Below are positions 60,350 through 64,000 of a DNA stretch of 64,000 nt, piece after piece. The translations under genes were made by a program, and so were the position numbers. The DNA is from Mucilaginibacter ginsenosidivorans (GTDB lineage Bacteria; Bacteroidota; Bacteroidia; Sphingobacteriales; Sphingobacteriaceae): NCBI RefSeq assembly GCF_007971025.1, contig NZ_CP042436.1, positions 1,488,001 to 1,552,000 on the forward strand, in the 5' to 3' direction. The notes under the pieces were generated by a model. The model saw nothing but the letters and a program-made list of their open reading frames with translations. It was not told where the DNA came from and searched no databases. Positions within the stretch are counted from its first letter, which is position 1; the number at the start of each line of letters is the position of its first letter.

Positions 60350-61632
60350 GCGGGATCAAACAGAACCCCGGCCTTTATAAAATCGTGGTAACCCATTATG
60401 TGGTTGCCGCCATTTGTTTCTTGGTTCTTTCTGTAATGATGTTATTTTCGGTGAAAGCTTTTACCGGGCATTATTTCCATCCGCAGATCCTCGCGATCAC
60501 GCATATGGCCGCGCTCGGCTGGGGAACAATGATCATCCTGGGCGCATCTTACCAGTTAATACCTGTTGTGCTGGAAACGGATCTGTATAGCGAAAAATTG
60601 GCCTGGATAAGTTTCGCGCTCTTCTTACCGGGGCTGATAGCACTTGTCTATTCATTCTGGGTATTTGTGCCGGGTATTCATATGCAATGCGGGGCTATTT
60701 TATTGCTTTTGGCCGTCCTCTTATTTACGGTAAATGTCTACCTGACCGCCAAAAAGAAGAAGCAGGAGACCATCCAGGAGGATTTTATCTTCAGCGCCTG
60801 TATCTGTCTTTGCCTGACCGTCGCCTTAGGAGCGGCGCTGGTCTTTAATTTTACCCTGGCTATATTTCCCCAGGATCAGCTGCATTTCCTGAAATTGCAT
60901 GCGCACATGGGGCTGATCGGCTGGTTCCTGCTGATGCTGATCGGCGTGAGTTCCAAACTGGTACCCATGTTCCTGGTCTCGTCCTATCAAAGCACCAAAT
61001 TGCTCACCTACAGTTATTACCTGATCGTAGGCGCGTTGCTGTACTTCCTGGTAGATTCCTATCTCTTTGGCCTCAGCCTTCGCACTTATCTGATATTTAC
61101 CATAGGTGGCGCCGGGATAGCCTGCTATTTTATCTTCCTGTTAAAATGCCTGCGGTCGCGGTTAAGAAAGCATATCGACCTGCCAATGCTGAACAGTTTC
61201 CTCTCTTTCATCCTGTTAAAAATTGCGACGCTGACCGTTCCGTTCATTATCTACTTCCACCTTAAAAACAATCCGGTGACCATCCGCTTTTCGATGATCT
61301 ATGGCGAATTCATGCTGATGGGCTGGATCACCGCGTTAATATTGGGGCAAACCTTTAAGACAATGCCTTTTATTGTTTGGGTTAAACGGTACGAACACCT
61401 GACGGGCAAATTCAAAACCCCGATGCCCGCAGACCTGTTCGCGGATAACCTGCTAAAGGCACAAACCGTTTCGTATTTGATCTTTTGCTTAACCTTTATG
61501 CCGGGCTGTTACCTGCTGTTCCTGCCGCTGATCTACGTCGGGATAGCGGCGCTGATGGTTACAGCTATGCTGTACCTGTCCAACATCTTTATTGTACTAT
61601 TTCATAAAACAGTAACTTATGGCAAGCTTTGA
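60346..61632 (+). CDS. Multi-pass heme-copper-oxidase-like membrane protein (copy B)
   Basis: 428 residues, about twelve membrane helices. Conserved with copy A: FTGHYFHPQILAITH, ALGWGTMIILGASYQLIPV, LHFLKLHAHMGLIGWFLLM and GWITALILGQTFKTMPFIVW. His count and positions fit heme ligands in helices of the HCO type, without an HH pair. Overlaps MIP18 by 14 bases. Function unknown. Confidence 0.78.
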   Translation: MSGIKQNPGLYKIVVTHYVVAAICFLVLSVMMLFSVKAFTGHYFHPQILAITHMAALGWGTMIILGASYQLIPVVLETDLYSEKLAWISFALFLPGLIALVYSFWVFVPGIHMQCGAILLLLAVLLFTVNVYLTAKKKKQETIQEDFIFSACICLCLTVALGAALVFNFTLAIFPQDQLHFLKLHAHMGLIGWFLLMLIGVSSKLVPMFLVSSYQSTKLLTYSYYLIVGALLYFLVDSYLFGLSLRTYLIFTIGGAGIACYFIFLLKCLRSRLRKHIDLPMLNSFLSFILLKIATLTVPFIIYFHLKNNPVTIRFSMIYGEFMLMGWITALILGQTFKTMPFIVWVKRYEHLTGKFKTPMPADLFADNLLKAQTVSYLIFCLTFMPGCYLLFLPLIYVGIAALMVTAMLYLSNIFIVLFHKTVTYGKL

Positions 61633-61951
61633 TATTACCGACCCCAATTCCTTTTTAAAAGAACAAATGACGGAAACACTGCGCCTGGTGATGGATCCGG
61701 AACTGCACATTAACATCATCGACCTCGGGCTGGTTTACGGTATAGAAATAGAGGCTCCGGAAAAACGGGTCACGGTTGAAATAACCTTGTCCTCTTCGTA
61801 TTGCCCGATGGGTGAAAGTATTGTATCTGCAGTAAAAAATTGCATCGAGGGCCATTATGAAGGTTATGAGGCCACGGTCAACCTGGTTTGGGAGCCGGTC
61901 TGGTCTTATGATTGTATTACGGATCAAGGTAAACGATTATTAGGCCTGTGA
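61619..61951 (+). CDS. MIP18-family (DUF59) protein (copy B)
   Basis: 110 residues; VMDPELHINIIDLGLVYGI, SSYCPMGESI and NLVWEPVWSYDCITDQGKRLL. Same order and overlap style as copy A at 36131. The Cys of YCPMG is the conserved one. Overlaps both neighbours, supporting a dedicated metal- or cluster-delivery role for the flanking membrane proteins. Confidence 0.85.
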   Translation: MASFDITDPNSFLKEQMTETLRLVMDPELHINIIDLGLVYGIEIEAPEKRVTVEITLSSSYCPMGESIVSAVKNCIEGHYEGYEATVNLVWEPVWSYDCITDQGKRLLGL

Positions 61952-63150
61952 TGAAATGGTATCAAAGCCTGAATTATCCCCGGTGGGCGATCATTAATTT
62001 CATTGTGCTGAGTATTTTCGGTGTGGTACTTCGTTATATGCAGCTTTACGATGTCCCCAAGCTTGACTACCAGTTCATCCTGCACGCCCACTCACACTTT
62101 GCTTTTTCAGGCTGGATGTTTCTCACTATCGCGTTTTTGATCGCCTCGTTAGGTACCGGCGATAAATTAAGCAACAATTTCAAACGGGTACTTTTGCTAA
62201 CGCTTGTCAGCGCCTACGGTATGCTGGCCAGCTTTTCCTGGCAGGGCTATAAACCGGTTTCCATCGGTTTTTCAACTCTTTTTGTATTGGTGACTTTTTG
62301 CTTTACCTACCTCGTGTTCCATGGAAACTTGCTTAAAAAACGTGTGAATGAACCAGCATATATCCTGCTCAAGGGAAGCCTGGTCTTATTATGCCTTTCG
62401 GCCCTGGGGCCATTCGCCTTAGGCCCGCTGGCTGCATCTGGGCTAAAAAACACACCGTACTACCAGGACGCAATTTACTTTTACCTGCATTTCCAAATGA
62501 ACGGGTTTATGTTACCGGCAGTTTTAGGACTATTGGCTGCTGCCTTACCGGTTAAGCCGGTAGGACGACGATCAAGGCTGTGGTTATATCTTTTTGTCTT
62601 TTCCGCGATACCACTGTATTTTATTTTTATGCTATGGAGTCGCCCTGGTAACGGTATCCTAATATTGGCTTTTTCCGGTGCCGCGCTAAACCTGGTCAGC
62701 TGGCTGGCACTGTGTTTTAGTTTTAGAAGTCAATCGCGCGATTTGTCTTTTATAGAACGCGCGGCCGTCATAGGCCTGACTTTCAAATGCGTTTTTCAAC
62801 TCCTGGTGTGTATTCCTGCCGTTGGCGACTGGACCTTCCTCAACCGTAACCTGATTATAGGTTATATCCACCTGCTCACGCTTGGTATCATCATGCCTTT
62901 ACTTATCGGACAGCTGGCGCGTAAAGGGTTCATAAAAACAGGACGAAGAACAATCACGTTGAGCTATACCTATGTCGGACTGACCGTAGCCTATTTGGCT
63001 TTGCTATTCATCCAGCCTTTGCTGGCCCTTTTTGATGTTGCTATTCCCTTTTATCAGCAGCTGTTGCTGTGGCTGTGCCTGCTGTTCCTCGGTTTTGGGG
63101 CAGGACTCCTGACGACGGCCACAAAAATGAATAATAATAAGCAATTATGA
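61951..63150 (+). CDS. Second multi-pass membrane protein with His motifs, downstream of MIP18
   Basis: 399 residues from ATG 61951 (GTG 61948 possible), about eleven or twelve helices. FILHAHSHFAFSGWMFLTIA (HxHxH), YLHFQMNGFMLPAVLG and IGYIHLLTLGIIMPLLIG place His residues in the membrane like HCO subunit I. It overlaps the MIP18 stop by 1 base. Absent from the first copy of the triad, where an Rrf2 gene follows instead. Possible partner of the copy B HCO-like protein. Function unknown. Confidence 0.72.
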   Translation: MKWYQSLNYPRWAIINFIVLSIFGVVLRYMQLYDVPKLDYQFILHAHSHFAFSGWMFLTIAFLIASLGTGDKLSNNFKRVLLLTLVSAYGMLASFSWQGYKPVSIGFSTLFVLVTFCFTYLVFHGNLLKKRVNEPAYILLKGSLVLLCLSALGPFALGPLAASGLKNTPYYQDAIYFYLHFQMNGFMLPAVLGLLAAALPVKPVGRRSRLWLYLFVFSAIPLYFIFMLWSRPGNGILILAFSGAALNLVSWLALCFSFRSQSRDLSFIERAAVIGLTFKCVFQLLVCIPAVGDWTFLNRNLIIGYIHLLTLGIIMPLLIGQLARKGFIKTGRRTITLSYTYVGLTVAYLALLFIQPLLALFDVAIPFYQQLLLWLCLLFLGFGAGLLTTATKMNNNKQL

Positions 63151-63174
63151 CCGGCATCACTTTTTGGCTGGCAA

Positions 63175-63198
63175 ATAAAGATACATTTGTCTTTTATT
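63175..63198. promoter_or_regulatory. Palindromic operator-like site before nrdJ (site D)
   Basis: AAAGATACA-TTTGTCTTT core (7 of 9 pairs symmetric), flanked by AATA and TATTAAT. Right half is identical to the qNor site (TTTGTCTTT). 74 bases before ATG 63272. Confidence 0.55.
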
Positions 63199-63271
63199 AA
63201 TAACCGGGCTGCTCTCATGTTTTTACACCGCCAGCGTCAGTCCAACCATCATTTTAACACCAGTTATCAAT

Positions 63272-64000
63272 ATGAACGTCGCCGAAAAAAAAAGAAACGC
63301 AACCATTTACACCGCTGAAGAAGCCTACCAGCAATCACTTGAATATTTTAAAGGTGATGAGCTCGCAGCCCGGGTTTGGGTTAATAAATATGCGTTGAAA
63401 GATTCCGCCAGCAATATTTACGAAGCGACACCGGATGACATGCACCATCGTATCGCGAACGAGTTAGCAAGGATAGAACAGCGCTATCCGAGTCCATTAT
63501 CGGTGGATGAGATATTTGAGCTGATCCGTGACTTTACATATATCATCCCGCAGGGCAGCCCTATGACGGGTATCGGCAACCCTTACCAGGTGGCTTCACT
63601 TTCTAATTGCTTTGTGATCGGGAACGATGGCAATGCCGATTCGTATGGCGGGATCTTCAAGATAGACCAGGAGCAGGTACAGCTCATGAAGAGGCGGGGC
63701 GGCGTAGGCCATGACCTGTCACATATTCGTCCGAAGGGCTCCCCGGTCAAAAATTCTGCACTCACCTCCACGGGGATCGTGCCTTTTATGGAACGCTTTT
63801 CTAACTCCACCCGCGAGGTTGCCCAGGATGGGCGGCGCGGCGCACTGATGCTTTCGGTAGCCATCAGGCACCCCGACGCGGAAGATTTTATAGACGCTAA
63901 AATGGAACAGGGTAAAGTAACCGGGGCCAATGTATCCGTACGGATCGATGATGCTTTTATGGAAGCTGTGGAATCCGGATCGGACTACCGGCAGCAATAC
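63272..64000 (+). CDS. nrdJ: Adenosylcobalamin-dependent ribonucleotide reductase, N-terminal part
   Basis: 243 residues seen, open to the window edge; family members are about 850 residues. VWVNKYALKDSASNIYEATP, IIPQGSPMTGIGNPYQVASLSNCF, MKRRGGVGHDLSHIRPKGSP and NSTREVAQDGRRGALMLSV identify class II (B12-dependent) NrdJ. SLSNC holds the first active-site Cys. The enzyme makes deoxynucleotides without O2, complementing oxygen-dependent class I. Site D upstream groups it with qNor and HemN. A cobalamin riboswitch is not visible in the 120-base gap. Confidence 0.92.
   Translation, partial: MNVAEKKRNATIYTAEEAYQQSLEYFKGDELAARVWVNKYALKDSASNIYEATPDDMHHRIANELARIEQRYPSPLSVDEIFELIRDFTYIIPQGSPMTGIGNPYQVASLSNCFVIGNDGNADSYGGIFKIDQEQVQLMKRRGGVGHDLSHIRPKGSPVKNSALTSTGIVPFMERFSNSTREVAQDGRRGALMLSVAIRHPDAEDFIDAKMEQGKVTGANVSVRIDDAFMEAVESGSDYRQQY

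Noticed and set aside
34854..61632. Naming the two HCO-like proteins NnrS
   Set aside because: NnrS proteins have a characteristic WHAHEMLFGF-type motif; here the motifs are LHFLxLHAHxG and ITHxxALGWGTM, so the name is not supported.
63583..63997. Minus-strand open frames at the right edge
   Set aside because: They are shadows of nrdJ, which is clearly coding on the plus strand.
1..64000. CRISPR arrays, tRNAs, transposases or prophage
   Set aside because: No spaced direct repeats, no cloverleaf-like segment and no transposase or integrase motif was found by reading; I could not run tRNA or repeat search tools.

Overview
The window looks like chromosomal DNA of a Bacteroidota bacterium, most likely Sphingobacteriaceae (Mucilaginibacter/Pedobacter-like). 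The signs are Bacteroidota-type -7 promoter elements (TAnnTTTG) before several genes, few Shine-Dalgarno sequences, a RicT-like PSP1 protein next to a WD40 protein, and protein sequences that read like that family. This placement is an inference from recognition, not a search. I see no rRNA, tRNA, CRISPR array, insertion sequence or phage gene. Gene density is high and most genes sit in tight, often overlapping operons.

The theme is respiration and survival at low oxygen and under nitric oxide (NO). (1) 1-1.7 kb: end of argC and a MetZ-type sulfhydrylase. (2) 1.8-9.8 kb: an Rrf2 regulator followed by a run of same-strand genes: cbb3-type oxidase (CcoN, and a CcoO with a fused extra cytochrome c), small membrane proteins, a group III truncated globin, two cupins, a hemerythrin, and a ferredoxin / ferredoxin reductase / ferredoxin set. 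(3) 9.9-15.1 kb: UDG-like protein, PEP-mutase-like and AhpD-like enzymes, a cytochrome b561-sulfite-oxidase fusion, a stress protein and a small membrane protein. (4) 15.5-19.2 kb, minus strand: a collapsed D-lactate dehydrogenase relic, a FixL-like heme-PAS kinase with a receiver-CRP response regulator, and a Crp/Fnr regulator with an N-terminal Cys cluster. (5) 19.5-21.3 kb: ClC transporter. (6) 21.4-27.6 kb, minus strand: sufBCDSE-sufT plus an IscR-like Rrf2 regulator.

(7) 27.7-32.5 kb: RicT-like and WD40 genes divergent from an FTR1 iron permease fused to cytochrome c, then the di-iron repair protein RIC behind a 34-bp perfect palindrome. (8) 32.7-38.5 kb: an operon of NDH-2, DUF1858-DUF2249 protein, a multi-pass heme-copper-oxidase-like protein, a MIP18-family protein, Rrf2 and an FAD hydroxylase. 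(9) 38.5-41.9 kb: small and stress genes. (10) 42.1-48.4 kb, minus strand: LysR, peroxiredoxin, cysJ, cysI and a trans-sulfuration enzyme. (11) 48.6-50.1 kb: Usp protein and two decayed genes. (12) 50.1-55.6 kb: Rrf2, a QueD-like protein, quinol-type NO reductase with two small partners, and a PAS kinase. (13) 56.0-64.0 kb: a nitronate-monooxygenase-like protein, HemN, a second copy of the DUF2249 / HCO-like / MIP18 triad with a further membrane protein, and the start of a B12-dependent ribonucleotide reductase (NrdJ).

The genes fit one programme: sense O2 (FixL-like kinase) and NO or Fe-S damage (four Rrf2 proteins), respire at low O2 (cbb3, NDH-2), remove NO (qNor, truncated globin, RIC), rebuild Fe-S centres (Suf, MIP18 proteins) and switch to O2-independent enzymes (HemN, NrdJ). 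Two observations stand out as possibly undescribed. One is the duplicated DUF1858-DUF2249 / HCO-like / MIP18 triad. The other is a shared palindrome (core AAAGACAAATTTGTCTTT) before qNor, the HemN locus and NrdJ, accompanied at the HemN locus by Crp/Fnr-type boxes.
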